A DNA stretch of 64,000 nt from Ariolimax columbianus. Lineage: Eukaryota; Mollusca; Gastropoda; Stylommatophora; Arionidae. Positions 21,319 to 31,219 of the stretch are shown one piece after another. The notes below the pieces were generated by a model. It searched no databases. It was not told the DNA's origin and was given only the letters and a program-made list of their open reading frames with translations. The DNA is taken from positions 122,198,764 to 122,262,763 of the forward strand of contig JAVGWX010000003.1 of assembly GCA_036924085.1 (NCBI GenBank). The letters run 5' to 3'. The position numbers were made by a program, and so were the translations under genes. How positions within the stretch are numbered: position 1 is the first letter of the stretch; every line of letters starts with the position of its first letter.

Positions 21319-21679
21319 GTCTACTTCTTCTTCGTACGCTTTCAGACGTCAACTTGTATTTGTTTGAAGAAAGCAGCTGTCATCCTGAGGCTGTCAACAC
21401 TGCCATAGAGCTTGTCTAGTGTTGCCACTGGTGATGGCCACATGTGCTTTCTCTGGTCCTCGTATGTCGGGCAATCTTGCAGCAGATGTTCAGCGGTCAT
21501 TTTCCCGGTACCGCACGAGCATTCGTCAGTGCCACTTATCTTCAGTTTATTGAATAGGTGGTACCTCAGTCTGTTGTGGCCTGTGCGGAGTCTAAAGACC
21601 ACGACCTGCTCTCTTCTGTTTAACTGGTAATAGGTATCATTATTTGTGAAGCCAGTATGTTCTGATTCCCATTTGGCCA
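21319..21679 (-). mobile_element. LINE family A insertion with 15-bp TSDs
   Basis: Reverse-strand 5'-truncated copy: coding from AKWESEHTG through the cysteine tail (TDECSCGTGKMTAEHLLQDC) to the end FFKQIQVDV, then GTACGAAGAAGAAG. A perfect direct repeat GAACGAGAGGAATTC flanks it (21304-21318 and 21680-21694). The 86-codon ORF is the terminal piece of the LINE protein and contains no enzyme domain. An independent copy lies about 90 bp away in the opposite orientation. Confidence 0.93.
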
Positions 21680-21733
21680 GAACGAGAGGAATTCAAGCAC
21701 TGCGAATACGCTGGAGAACCTTTTTAGACCGCA

Positions 21734-22750
21734 ATGAAGAATACGTTGAAATATGGTACCATTGTATGTTACGCACTAACAACACCAAAACCCATCACTA
21801 CTGTACGAAAACCTACCTGGAGGCAGGATATATTTCCAGAGGTGGTAGAAAATATACCAGGTATTGCAAACAAAAACTGCCAGACTGAAAAAGAAAGGAG
21901 AGATACTACCATAAGCTTCATAACGAAAAGCTACCCAAGCATGGACTGGACCCATGCATACACCGACGGTTCTGTAACAAATACTACACAGAACGGAGGG
22001 GCAGGAGCATTCCTGAACCTACCAAATGGCAGAAAAATAACACTGTCATTCGCTACTGGTAAGTACACAAGCAATTTCAGAGCGGAGGCAGAGGCACTGA
22101 GGGCGGCAGTGGAAGAAATGGTGACACACAGTGAAAATGAAAGCCATATAGTCCTGCTTACAGATGCTCTCGCCGTAGTCACAGCGCTAAAAAGCCAGAA
22201 AAATACTGAGCTTAATGACTTAAGAGCAGCACTTTGCAAACTGTGCCAGCAGTCCGCACCAAAAAGGGTAGTGGTACAGTGGGTCCCATCACACTGCAAC
22301 ATCCAAGGCAACGAGGAGGCAGACAGACTGGCAAAAGAAGGTGCAAGACTACCACAAACAGATACTAGTATGACGTACGAAGAGTCAAAACGGCTTATCA
22401 AAGCCAGATACATGACAAAATGGGAAACCGAACATACTGGTTACACCAAAAACGATGCCTATTACCAGTTGAACCGAAGAGAGCAGGTCGTTGTCTTCAG
22501 ACTTCGCACTGGCCACAATAGACTGAGGTACCACCTATTCAACAAATTGAAGATAGGGTGTACCGACGAATGCCCGTGCGGTACTGGTAAAATGACCACT
22601 GAACATCTGCTGCAGAACTGCCCGACATACGAGGATCAGAGAGAGCAGATGTGGCCATCACCAGTGGAACTGCAAGACAAGCTCTATGGCAGTGGCGACA
22701 TATTCAGGATGACCGCCGCTTTTTTCGAAAAAATGATGGTTACTGTCTGA
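21734..22750 (+). CDS. Partial LINE protein: complete RNase H domain plus cysteine tail
   Basis: A 338-codon ORF. Residues 1-13 come from flanking DNA, and the retrotransposon part starts at about residue 14. An RNase H fold spans about residues 68-205 with all expected acidic residues: D78 (YTDGS), E118 (NFRAEAEAL), D144 (LLTDAL), H187 (VPSH) and D197 (GNEEAD). RNase H would remove the RNA strand of the RNA-DNA hybrid during retrotransposition. A C-terminal cluster C276, C280, C282, H291, C296 resembles the zinc-binding tail of such LINEs. No stop or frameshift is seen, but endonuclease and reverse transcriptase are missing, so the copy cannot move by itself. No host promoter was identified; expression is doubtful. 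Confidence 0.75.
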   Translation: MKNTLKYGTIVCYALTTPKPITTVRKPTWRQDIFPEVVENIPGIANKNCQTEKERRDTTISFITKSYPSMDWTHAYTDGSVTNTTQNGGAGAFLNLPNGRKITLSFATGKYTSNFRAEAEALRAAVEEMVTHSENESHIVLLTDALAVVTALKSQKNTELNDLRAALCKLCQQSAPKRVVVQWVPSHCNIQGNEEADRLAKEGARLPQTDTSMTYEESKRLIKARYMTKWETEHTGYTKNDAYYQLNRREQVVVFRLRTGHNRLRYHLFNKLKIGCTDECPCGTGKMTTEHLLQNCPTYEDQREQMWPSPVELQDKLYGSGDIFRMTAAFFEKMMVTV

Positions 22751-22776
22751 CTGCGTACGCAGAAGAAGAAGAAGAA
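21773..22776 (+). mobile_element. LINE family A insertion, RNase H to 3' end
   Basis: 5'-truncated copy ending TGCGTACGCAGAAGAAGAAG. Nine-base direct repeats GTATGTTAC at 21764-21772 and 22777-22785 fit a target-site duplication. The truncation point lies just upstream of RNase H, in the linker also preserved at 4315-5345. Its orientation is opposite to the neighbouring 21319-21679 copy, so the region forms a partial inverted repeat. Confidence 0.9.
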
Positions 22777-22785
22777 GTATGTTAC

Positions 22786-23085
22786 ATTTTCTTAATACAT
22801 TTTGGACGGAAACAATTATTTTAAGCAAAGCACCTTGCATATCTGCACCCCCCCCCCCCCCACCTTTCCGAGGGTTTTTCGGGAGGACTATGTGTATAAC
22901 AGAGACGAGAATAGGTTCACTGCCGTACTGAAATAATGTCATAAGAGGCGACTAACAGTGCGGTATAACCCATTCAGTACAGAAGATTCTCCAGCTCATG
23001 GAATTGTGAGAGACGTCATTCCCAAGTGTAAAGCGTTTGTTGAGTTCGTGAAAACCTTCAGGGGGGGGGGGGGGAAGCGGATGTG
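22786..23085. other. No gene; C-run and G-run
   Basis: Poly-C at about 22848-22861 and poly-G at about 23050-23064. The AAGAGGCGACTAAC motif near 22952 belongs to a dispersed motif also near 23889, 41125 and 45522. Confidence 0.45.
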
Positions 23086-23310
23086 TGACGGTGTAGGCTA
23101 GTGGTTAAGTGACACGGCTCACAGACCGAAGTTGCTGGGTTCGATCCCCATCACAGCACCGGCCGTTGTCTCGGAGAAGCAAACCCTTAGAAAATGCAGG
23201 CGGAAGTCGGATGCACTGGGCCGACAGGCGCAGAATAAAAACCGTAATGAAACGAACACTGCCAATAGAGAAATCAGGCGAACTAAAAAAAACATTAAAA
23301 AAAAATATAC
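23086..23310 (+). mobile_element. tRNA-derived SINE, family T, copy 1
   Basis: tRNA-like head with A-box TAGGCTAGTGGTTAAGTG and B-box GGGTTCGATCCCC, then the body (CACAGCACCGGCCGTTGTC, GCAGGCGGAAGTCGGATGCA, GGCGCAGAATAAAAACC) and an A-rich tail. Minus-strand copies lie at 47672-47932 and 57020-57263. Confidence 0.88.
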
Positions 23311-23317
23311 GAAGTCT

Positions 23318-23395
23318 GTAACGTTTCACGTCTTTCAATACGAAATCTCGTAACACTTCACGTCTTTCAATACGAAGTATATAACACTTCACATT
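23318..23395. repeat. Short tandem repeat, 2.7 copies of about 29 bp
   Basis: Repeats of CACGTCTTTCAATACGAA with TAACACTT spacers immediately downstream of the SINE tail. Confidence 0.8.
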
Positions 23396-23689
23396 CAGCT
23401 AAAGTGTTTTACACTTTTCCTATCCTGAGAAACCGATCGAGTTATTCATCTCTTTATTCTGTAATCAGATATGGTATGTTCTTTCATCAAACCACTTTTT
23501 TTTAAAAACACATGAGGCCTGGGACTTAGTCCCTTATCGTGATCATGGACAGTTGGCGCGACGGGCCCTTTTCTCGACCGGCATTTGTCGTCTAAGCAGA
23601 CTACCTACCTACATATTTGTGACTTATTTACTAATTTGCCATAAATGGACAACTACCCAAATGTTTACTCTCTCTTTTTCTCCCCCTCT

Positions 23690-23693
<4 letters not shown>

Positions 23694-23742
<49 letters not shown>
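23694..23742. repeat. (GA)n microsatellite
   Basis: Uninterrupted AG dinucleotides ending AAAGAGACG. The 116-aa ORF across it is not supported. Confidence 0.95.
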
Positions 23743-23743
<1 letters not shown>

Positions 23744-24094
23744 CGTGTCTTGTCTTGTTTCAGGCACAGACATGTCCGTTGGGAATAAAGTGATAGAGAG
23801 ACTTCAATGTACGATGTCACATTTTTTTTTAAGTAGAGTGGCCTGTACTCGAGTGGAAAAGAGTAAAGTCACTGTCACTTTCAAAGTATGTCGTAAAAGG
23901 TGACTAAAGAGTGTTGTGCTTGGGGCTGGCATCATGTACACGAAATAGTGGCAAACGTTTAATTACAAGCTGCCTGTCAAGGAACAAGCTCCAGCTAAAA
24001 TCTAAGCTTCATATCGGAGAGAAACCGTGAATGATTGTGTTCATTTACACGTGATCAGCTACAGTGGTTGCCTATGCTTCACACGGGATTGAAA

Positions 24095-24290
24095 ATGTGA
24101 ATGGATGAATGAATGGATGAATGGATGGATGTATGGATGAATAAATGGATGAATGAATGGATGAATGAATAGATGAATGAATGGATGAATGAATGGATGA
24201 ATGAATGGATGAATGAATGGATGAATGAATGGATGAATGAATGGATGAATGAATGGATGAATAAATGGATGAATAAATGGATGAATGAGA
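24095..24290. repeat. GAATGAATGGAT repeat
   Basis: Tetranucleotide-based array of GAAT and GGAT arranged mostly as a 12-bp unit, with occasional AAAT changes. Confidence 0.95.
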
Positions 24291-24559
24291 GTGAGCAGTT
24301 ACCTACTTGTCTTCCTTAACTGTAAGTTGGGTACCTATTTAAAATTGGGTACTTGTCTGTCCACAAATCCAGCTATCCATCTACTTTCCTTCAATCTGAA
24401 CTACTGACATAAATACATGCCTACCTACGTATCCGCTTCATGGTTCTGTCGTTAGTACTGTCTTGTAACACTATTCCTTGTTCTCTGTTCCATTTCAAAC
24501 CCCTACCCCACCCCACTCCACCTTTAATTTGTGGGTTTTTTAAGACAGACACAAATTAA

Positions 24560-26960
24560 TTAATTAATTTAGACAATAAGTACATAAAGAATACCAGAAA
24601 CGAATATATTAGGAAACAAGCAGGTACAACACCAGTGCTAGACCTCATCAAGAGACAAGCAGGTACAACACCAGTGCCAGACCTCATCAAGAGACAAGCA
24701 GGTACAACACCAGTGCTAGACCTCATCAAGAGACAAGCAGGTACAACACCAGTGCTAGACCTCATCAAGAGACAAGCAGGTACAACACCAGTGCTAGACC
24801 TCATCAAGAGACAAGCAGGTACAACACCAGTGCTAGACCTCATCAAGAGACAAGCAGGTACAACACCAGTGCTAGACCTCATCAAGAGACAGGCAGGTAC
24901 AACACCAGTGCTAGACCTCATCAAGAGACAAGCAGGTACAACACCAGTGCTATACCCCATCAAGATACAAGCAGGTACAACACCAGTGCTAGACCTCATC
25001 AAGAGACAAGCAGGTACAACACCAGTGCTAGACCTCATCAAGAGACAAGCAGGTACAACACCAGTGCTAGACCTCATCAAAATACAAGCAGGTACAACAC
25101 CAGTGCTAGACCTCATCAAGAGACAGGCAGGTACAACACCAGTGCTAGACCTCATCAAGAGACAGGCAGGTACAACACCAGTGCTAGACCTCATCAAGAG
25201 ACAAGCAGGTACAACACCAGTGCTAGACCCCATCAAGATACAAGCAGGTACAACACCAGTGCTAGACCTCATCAAGAGACAAGCAGGTACAACACCAGTG
25301 CTAGACCTCATCAAGAGACAAGCAGGTACAACACCAGTGCTAGACCTCATCAAGAGACAAGCAGGTACAACACCAGTGCTAGACCTCATCAAGAGACAAG
25401 CAGGTACAACACCAGTGCTAGACCTCATCAAAATACAAGCAGGTACAACACCAGTGCTAGACCTCATCAAGAGACAAGTAGGTACAACACCAGTGCTAGA
25501 CCTCATCAAGAGACAAGTAGGTACAATACCAGTGCTAGACCATATCAAGAGACAAGTAGGTACAACACCAGTGCTAGACCTCATCAAGAGACAGGCAGGT
25601 ACAACACCAGTGCTAGACCTCATCAAGAGACAAGCAGGTACAACACCAGTGTTAGACCTGATCAAGAGACAGGCAGGTACAACACCAGTGCTAGACCTCA
25701 TCAAGAGACAAGTAGGTACAATACCAGTGCTAGACCTCATCAAGAGACAAGCAGGTACAACACCAGTGCTAGACCTCATCAAGAGACAAGCAGGTACAAC
25801 ACCAGTGCTAGACCTCATCAAGAGACAAGCAGGTACAACAAAAGTGCTAGACCTCATCAAGAGACAAGCAGGTACAACACCATTGCTAGACCTCATCAAG
25901 AGACAAGCAGGTACAACACCAGTGCTAGACCTCATCAAGAGACAAGCAGGTACAACAAAAGTGCTAGACCTCATCAAGAAACAAGCAGGTACAACACCAG
26001 TGCTAGACCTCATCAAGAGACAGGCAGGTACAACACCAGTGCTAGACCTCATCAAGAGACAAGCAGGTACAACACCAGTGCTAGACCTCATCAAGAGACA
26101 AGCAGGTACAACACCAGTGCTAGACCTCATCAAGAGACAAGCAGGTACAACACCAGTGCTAGACCTCATCAAGAGACAAGCAGGTACAACACCAGTGCTA
26201 GACCTCATCAAGAGACAAGCAGGTACAACAAAAGTGCTAGACCTCATCAAGAGACAAGCAGGTACAACACCATTGCTAGACCTCATCAAGAGACAAGCAG
26301 GTACAACACCAGTGCTAGACCTCATCAAGAGACAAGCAGGTACAACAAAAGTGCTAGACCTCATCAAGAAACAAGCAGGTACAACACCAGTGCTAGACCT
26401 CATCAAGAGACAGGCAGGTACAACACCAGTGCTAGACCTCATCAAGAGACAAGCAGGTACAACACCAGTGCTAGACCTCATCAAGAGACAAGCAGGTACA
26501 ACACCAGTGCTAGACCTCATCAAGAGACAAGCAGGTACAACACCAGTGCTAGACCTCATCAAGAGACAAGCAGGTACAACACCAGTGCTAGACCTCATCA
26601 AGAGACAAGCAGGTACAACACCAGTGCTAGACCTCATCAAGAGACAAGCAGGTACAACACCAGTGCTGGACCTCATCAAGAGACAAGCAGGTACAACACC
26701 AGTGCTAGACCTCATCAAGAGACAGCAAACCAAATGGTTCGGCCATGTGACACGACAAACACCGGATAATATCCCACATAAAGCAATTCTATTCAGATTC
26801 AATGGATACAAAGCTAAGGATCGAATGAGCAAACAAATGGATAGCAGAAATAACAAGCAGTGAAGCTCCTTTTGTACGAATACATATTAGGACCCAGTCA
26901 AGAAACTTGTCATAACTGCCGCTGAATGGCACAAATAGGACATAAGCGAAAAGAAGTCAA
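24560..26960 (+). pseudogene. LINE RT C-terminal region with internal 39-bp array
   Basis: Left of the array the plus strand reads LDNKYIKNTRNEYIRKQAGT; right of it, IKRQQTKWFGHVTRQTPDN, IPHKAILFRFNGYKA and RMSKQMD, with decay and a frameshift after. Together these match the C-terminal region of non-LTR reverse transcriptases that reads RN-IR, about 20 residues, IKRRR-WFGHV-R. The 13 codons QAGTTPVLDLIKR are repeated about 54 times, keeping frame, so a 742-codon ORF (24635-26863) spans it. No polymerase domain is present. The array clearly originated inside the LINE sequence. Confidence 0.85.
24615..26723. repeat. 39-bp array derived from LINE codons, about 54 copies
   Basis: Unit AGACCTCATCAAGAGACAAG plus CAGGTACAACACCAGTGCT. 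Very uniform. Recurring variants (ACAACAAAAGTG, ACACCATTG, AAATACAAG, AGACAAGTAGG) reappear in the same order about 390 bp apart (25825-26000 and 26215-26390), a block duplication of about ten units. Long ORFs on both strands (742 and 766 aa) reflect a unit length divisible by three. Confidence 0.98.
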
Positions 26961-27409
26961 TGAAGAAAAGTCACCAGGGAAGGGTATCTGCATTTCTAAT
27001 ATTGTAGCACACAGTCTCCTGCGTTCATAAAAACAAAAGCATACACGAAACGCAAGATGACCGTGAAGGAACAACTACTGTCTGACACAACACGTGGTCC
27101 AGATCGGTAAAAACGTCAGTTTTGATCAAACAACAAAGAAAGGTGAGCATGCGCGTGATACAATATACGTTCCTGTTTGTTTGTGTGCCTACAGAAGCAG
27201 ATTACCTTACGTTATGAATCTGTATCAAACACAGACCGCTGGTTTATCAATATGAAGTAGGAGATAAACTGGATCTAAACATACATCAATGCGGGAATGG
27301 TTGCCCGTCACTGATTGGGAAATGCCATGGGAAAGGTCAGACGTAAAAACTGGCAGGAAGACCACGCTGTTAGGAAAACCTGGGTCCCGGTGGAGGATTA
27401 TTTTTCCAA
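26961..27409. other. No feature recognised
   Basis: Moderate-complexity sequence, no ORF of note, nothing repeated within the window. Confidence 0.45.
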
Positions 27410-27800
27410 AGAGATAAATGTAGGGTTTGGTTAAATAGATTTCATCAATGTGTGATTGGTCGACAGTTTGTGAAATGTAGGTTTGGTTAAATATATTTCA
27501 TTAGTGTGTGATTGGTCGACAGTTTGTGAAATGTAAGTTTGGTTAAATAGATTTCATCAGTGTGTGATTGGTCGACAGTTTGTGAAATGTAAGTTTGGTT
27601 AAATAGATTTCATCAGTGAATGATTGGTCGACAGTTTGTGAAATGTAAGTTTGGTTAAATAGATTTCATCAGTGTGTGATTGGTCGACAGTTTGTGAAAT
27701 GTAAGTTTGGTTAAATAGATTTCATCAGTGTGTGATTGGTCGACAGTATGTTAAATGTAGGTTTAGTTAAATACATTCCATTAGTGTGTTATTGGTCGAC
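27410..27800. repeat. 56-bp tandem repeat, about 6.7 copies
   Basis: Unit with AAATGTAAGTTTGGTTAAAT, AGATTTCATCAGTGTGTGAT and TGGTCGACAGTTTGTG. First and last units are the most diverged. Confidence 0.95.
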
Positions 27801-27894
27801 TGTTTCTAAAACAGTTTCAGTCCAAACATGACTTCCATTAAAGCTGTTTTATTCCATGATCCGTTGAAAGAATGGGGGACGACTATACTGTATT

Positions 27895-28015
27895 ATCAGG
27901 TGATGGTGGTTCGACTCTTCGTTCGAAGTGCAGCACAGGGTCACCACTACAGCTGGCCTCCTTACAGGAAGCCTGAATCCATGCATTTGTAGTGGAGGTT
28001 TTATAACAAGGGTTT
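27895..28015 (+). mobile_element. Dispersed repeat paired with 30245-30350
   Basis: Shares GTTCGAAGTGCAGCACAGGG, CCTCCTTACA and GTGGAGGTTTTATA with diverged counterparts at 30245-30350. Likely an old SINE; no promoter boxes could be assigned. Confidence 0.45.
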
Positions 28016-28241
28016 AACATGATGAAGAAGCAATCTCCACGCACAACTCTCTTAAAAGTTTCGTATCTATAATATTTAAGTGGTTATATGTATTTCAAAC
28101 CGGGTATCACCTAGGTCGTTAACAAGTAAATTTAATGGAAAATCATGTTTAAAAATGAATGACGGTTGGACAGCTACGAAGACACCAAAAAAAAAAGATG
28201 TTGGTATGCAATACAATACATATAATATACACATACATTAT

Positions 28242-28305
<64 letters not shown>

Positions 28306-28345
28306 GATGAGAGAGATAGAGAGTAAGAGAGACCGTGTGTATATA
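28242..28345. repeat. (TA)n then (GA)n microsatellites
   Basis: ACACACATATATATA extending into more than 20 TA units, then GAGAGATAGAGAG. Confidence 0.95.
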
Positions 28346-28517
28346 ATAACATATAAATATGGTGGCGTTTATTTGAGCTGACTTCAGGCTTCAGTATTGA
28401 CACACATTCACGAGATGTCTGCCGAAGAGAACCTTTATGTTCAGTAGGATGGAGCATATCCACACTACTATATTCATGTAAAAGTCTATCTCAATTAAAA
28501 TTTGTAGAATATGCGAG

Positions 28518-29177
28518 CGAGGCGTATTCAAATGAAACCGGACCGAACTGCAACAAGTGAACATATCTACGATGCGTATGATGATGTCACTCTGGTGTAA
28601 ACAGCACATACCAACAGTCACGTTTGAAAACTTTAATTATACTCCGAATCATCATAGTTTCCTCTGCAGACCGTTGAAAACATGGCGGGTGAGTTACGGA
28701 ATTCGTCCAGAGTTGATCAGCGAGCGGTGATTCGGTTTCTAACAGCTGAAGGATGTCGACCAGTTGACATTCATCGCATAATGCCGGCAGTGTATGGTGA
28801 CAAAAGTGTGTAGAAGACAGCAGTGAAGAACTGGACAACGATGTTTAAAGAAGGACGCGAGTTAACGAATGATCTGCCTAGACCAGGTCAGGCGCATATT
28901 GTTGAGTTAACTCACGTCCTTTAAACATCGTTGTCCAGTTCTTCACTATTGTCTTCTACACACTTTTGTCACCATACACTGCCTGCATTCTGCGATGAAT
29001 GTCAACTGGTCGACATCCTTCAGCGGTCTGCTGAGGAAACTATTAGTCGGATAAAAATGAAATTTTGTAAGCAATGGCGGTTGGTATATGCTATTTACTG
29101 CAGCATTACGTCATCATGCGCATTGTATGTATGTTAACTTCTTGCAGTTTAGTCCGGTTTAATTTGAACACGCCTCG
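28518..29177 (+). mobile_element. Foldback mariner built from two 5' ends
   Basis: Inverted termini begin CGAGGCGT and share AAACCGGAC and AAGT-AACATA over about 47 bp. Inside, 28745-28866 and 28906-29025 are near-perfect inverted copies of the same transposase N-terminal coding DNA, with a 39-bp spacer. The outer parts also pair (TAGTTTCCTC-GCAGACCG in both arms). The right arm lacks about 60 bp around the ATG. The element is therefore two mariner 5' ends head to head, able to form a long hairpin. TA duplication is clear only on the right. Confidence 0.82.
28682..28908 (+). pseudogene. Mariner transposase N-terminus, broken
   Basis: Reads MAGELRNSSRVDQRAVIRFL, then TAEGCRPVDIHRIMPAVYGD, a stop TAG at 28811-28813, then KTAVKNWTTMFKEGRELTND and LPRPGQ. 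This is the paired helix-turn-helix DNA-binding start of a mariner transposase. The catalytic domain is missing, replaced by the inverted copy. Confidence 0.85.
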
Positions 29178-29504
29178 TATGTATTGACAGAAGACGTAAC
29201 AATGAATATCCTCACCAGACTTCACTTCACATAATTCTTTCACAGGACGTTAACAACGTTTTCTCGCGCAAAAGTGACAACAACCGAAATTGAAAGAGAA
29301 TACGCTCCTATCCAAAATGAACTGTTTCATGACCATAGAACATCTGTATCTAAACCAGAACTACTGCCAGTTTGAATAGTGGCGATCGACCAAAATATTT
29401 TCACATATTCCTCTTTCATTTAAATTATAAATCTTGGATTACCTTAATTACAAACCGTGTTATTGAAAGTGGATGTATAATTTGTTGGAGTCCCAGCGTG
29501 TGTG

Positions 29505-29560
29505 CTGCATGTGTGTGTGTGTGTGTGTATACCAGCGTGTACGTATGTGTGTGTGGCATA
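29505..29560. repeat. (GT)n microsatellite
   Basis: TGTGTGTG with ACGTATG interruptions. Confidence 0.9.
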
Positions 29561-30244
29561 CACATTTAAATTCTATTTGGCGCCACATTTGCTGTATCCA
29601 CTCCTGAATGTATGCAACATGTCCTATACAGAACGTAGCTCCTACAACCGCCAGAAATTTAGCTGTTGTAAGTTTCTTGGCAGGTGTGTAGCACTGTTGG
29701 TTACCATTACTTCCCGCACGCGAAAGAACGATTGCACCGAGAGAAAAAACCCGCGCTGTCAAAATACAAAGCAGACACAGGGTGTGATTCGACACGGGTG
29801 CCACTCCATCAATGAGAACATAGGCGCCACAACTACATTTTTTCAATAAAATAAAAGCAAGGCAAGAATGTCATTGTTTGTTGTCACCAAGAACAAAAAT
29901 ACATCAAACATTCTCTACGTAATTTTGGATTGGAATTCCTATTACTGCAAAAACTCGATATCTCTCACAAACATATATTTTTTTAAATGTATTTTTATGT
30001 GCCCAAGACATGAGACACACATTCAATTTATTGGCAAACGTCATTGTTCAACTTTCTAAAACTGACGTTCCCACAATCATGTCTGATTGCAATGATGCTT
30101 GATGAAATCGTCTCTTCTGTTGTCAGTCAAGAATACAAGATGCGCACTGTGTGATAACCTGGTCTCTAGACTAGAAGTCAGTAGATATCATCTTTTGTCG
30201 GGACGAATGAGTGTGCGTCGTCGAATTATACATAGTATGATCTA
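29561..30244. other. No gene recognised; two opposing ORFs
   Basis: ORFs of 115 aa (29502-29849, plus) and 128 aa (29846-29460, minus) overlap almost exactly. Neither shows a domain, and the first part of each lies in the GT repeat. Undecided; probably chance. Confidence 0.3.
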
Positions 30245-30350
30245 GACTCGTCTTTTCCAGCTTCTCGTTAAAAGTGCAGCGTAGGGCCACACTCAATAAC
30301 AAGCCCCCTTACATAGAAGAAGTTGGTACATGAGAACTTGGAGTGGATGT
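30245..30350 (+). mobile_element. Dispersed repeat paired with 27895-28015
   Basis: Contains TCTCGTTAAAAGTGCAGCGT AGGG, CCCCCTTACA and GTGGATGTTTTATA in the same order as the other copy. Confidence 0.45.
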
Positions 30351-30626
30351 TTTATATGTCGAGATTGCTAGTCTGAAATACAACCTTCTTCAGTTGCATT
30401 TTCCAACACGCTTATGTTTCATTGAGAATGTTCTTTCCAACGAGGTTACCAGCCCCGGGATTATTATATGGGCTTCTTGGAAACTGGCGAATCCCATTGG
30501 GGTGGGGGGGGGGGGGGTGGGGGTGGGGGAAGGTGTGTCCTAGCATTTTGTGTTCATGCTGGGGCTCTCGCACTGGAACCTCCGATTGAAGTCTAGTTAA
30601 TTACACAATAGTCGCATGAACGAAAT

Positions 30627-31052
30627 AAAGACGATCCATGTCAGTATAAAGACGACAAGGTCCATATAAAGACGATCCAGGTCAGTATAAAGACGATCCA
30701 GGTCCGTATAAAGACGATCTATGTCAGTATAAAGACGATCTAGGTCCGTATAACGACGATCCAGGTCCGTAGAAGGACGATCTAGGTGCGTAGAAGAACG
30801 ATCCAGGTCCGTAGAAGAACGATCCAGGTCAGTAGAAGACGATCCAGATCCGTATAAAGACGATCCAGGTCAGTAGAAGGACGATCCAGGTCCGTATAAA
30901 GACGATCCAGATCCGTATAAAGACGATCCAGGTCAGTAGAAGGACGATCCAGGTCCGTATAAAGACGATCCAGGTCCGTAGAAGGACGATCCAGGTCCGT
31001 GTAAAGACGATCCAAGTCCATAGAAGGACGATCCATGTCCGTATAAAGACGA
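30627..31052. repeat. 21-bp tandem repeat, about 20 copies
   Basis: Unit AAAGACGATCCAGGTCCGTA T, with GTCAGTA/GTCCGTA and AAAG/GAAGG variants. The 84-aa antisense ORF (DRPSTDL/DRLYTDL repeats) is an artefact of the 7-codon unit. Confidence 0.95.
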
Positions 31053-31059
31053 TTTTTTT

Positions 31060-31122
31060 AAGTTAATCATGCTGAGCTAATCATACTGAGTTAATCATCC
31101 TGAATTAATCATCCTGAGCTCG
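31060..31122. repeat. 14-bp tandem repeat, 4 copies
   Basis: TAATCATCCTGAGT-like units directly after the 21-bp array. Confidence 0.8.
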
Positions 31123-31219
31123 CAATAACCCAGAATGGTTTGACAAAAATGATAAAGGTATCAAGACCCTGCTCGCTTATAAACACTGACTGTTCGCTCC
31201 CATCAAAATGATTCCCTCT

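Noticed and set aside
23086..23310. tRNA genes at the SINE heads (also 18940-19155, 47672-47932, 57020-57263)
   Set aside because: A- and B-box stretches are present, but the tRNA stems do not pair fully and the sequence continues into a SINE body and A-rich tail.
24556..26863. 742-aa (plus) and 766-aa (minus) ORFs as large repeat proteins
   Set aside because: Both only translate a 39-bp tandem array. The plus frame begins and ends in LINE-derived codons and has no signal peptide or domain beyond the decayed RT tail.
29460..29849. Overlapping 115- and 128-aa ORFs as a gene
   Set aside because: Both strands are open over the same stretch, part of each is GT microsatellite, and no domain or splice support is visible.
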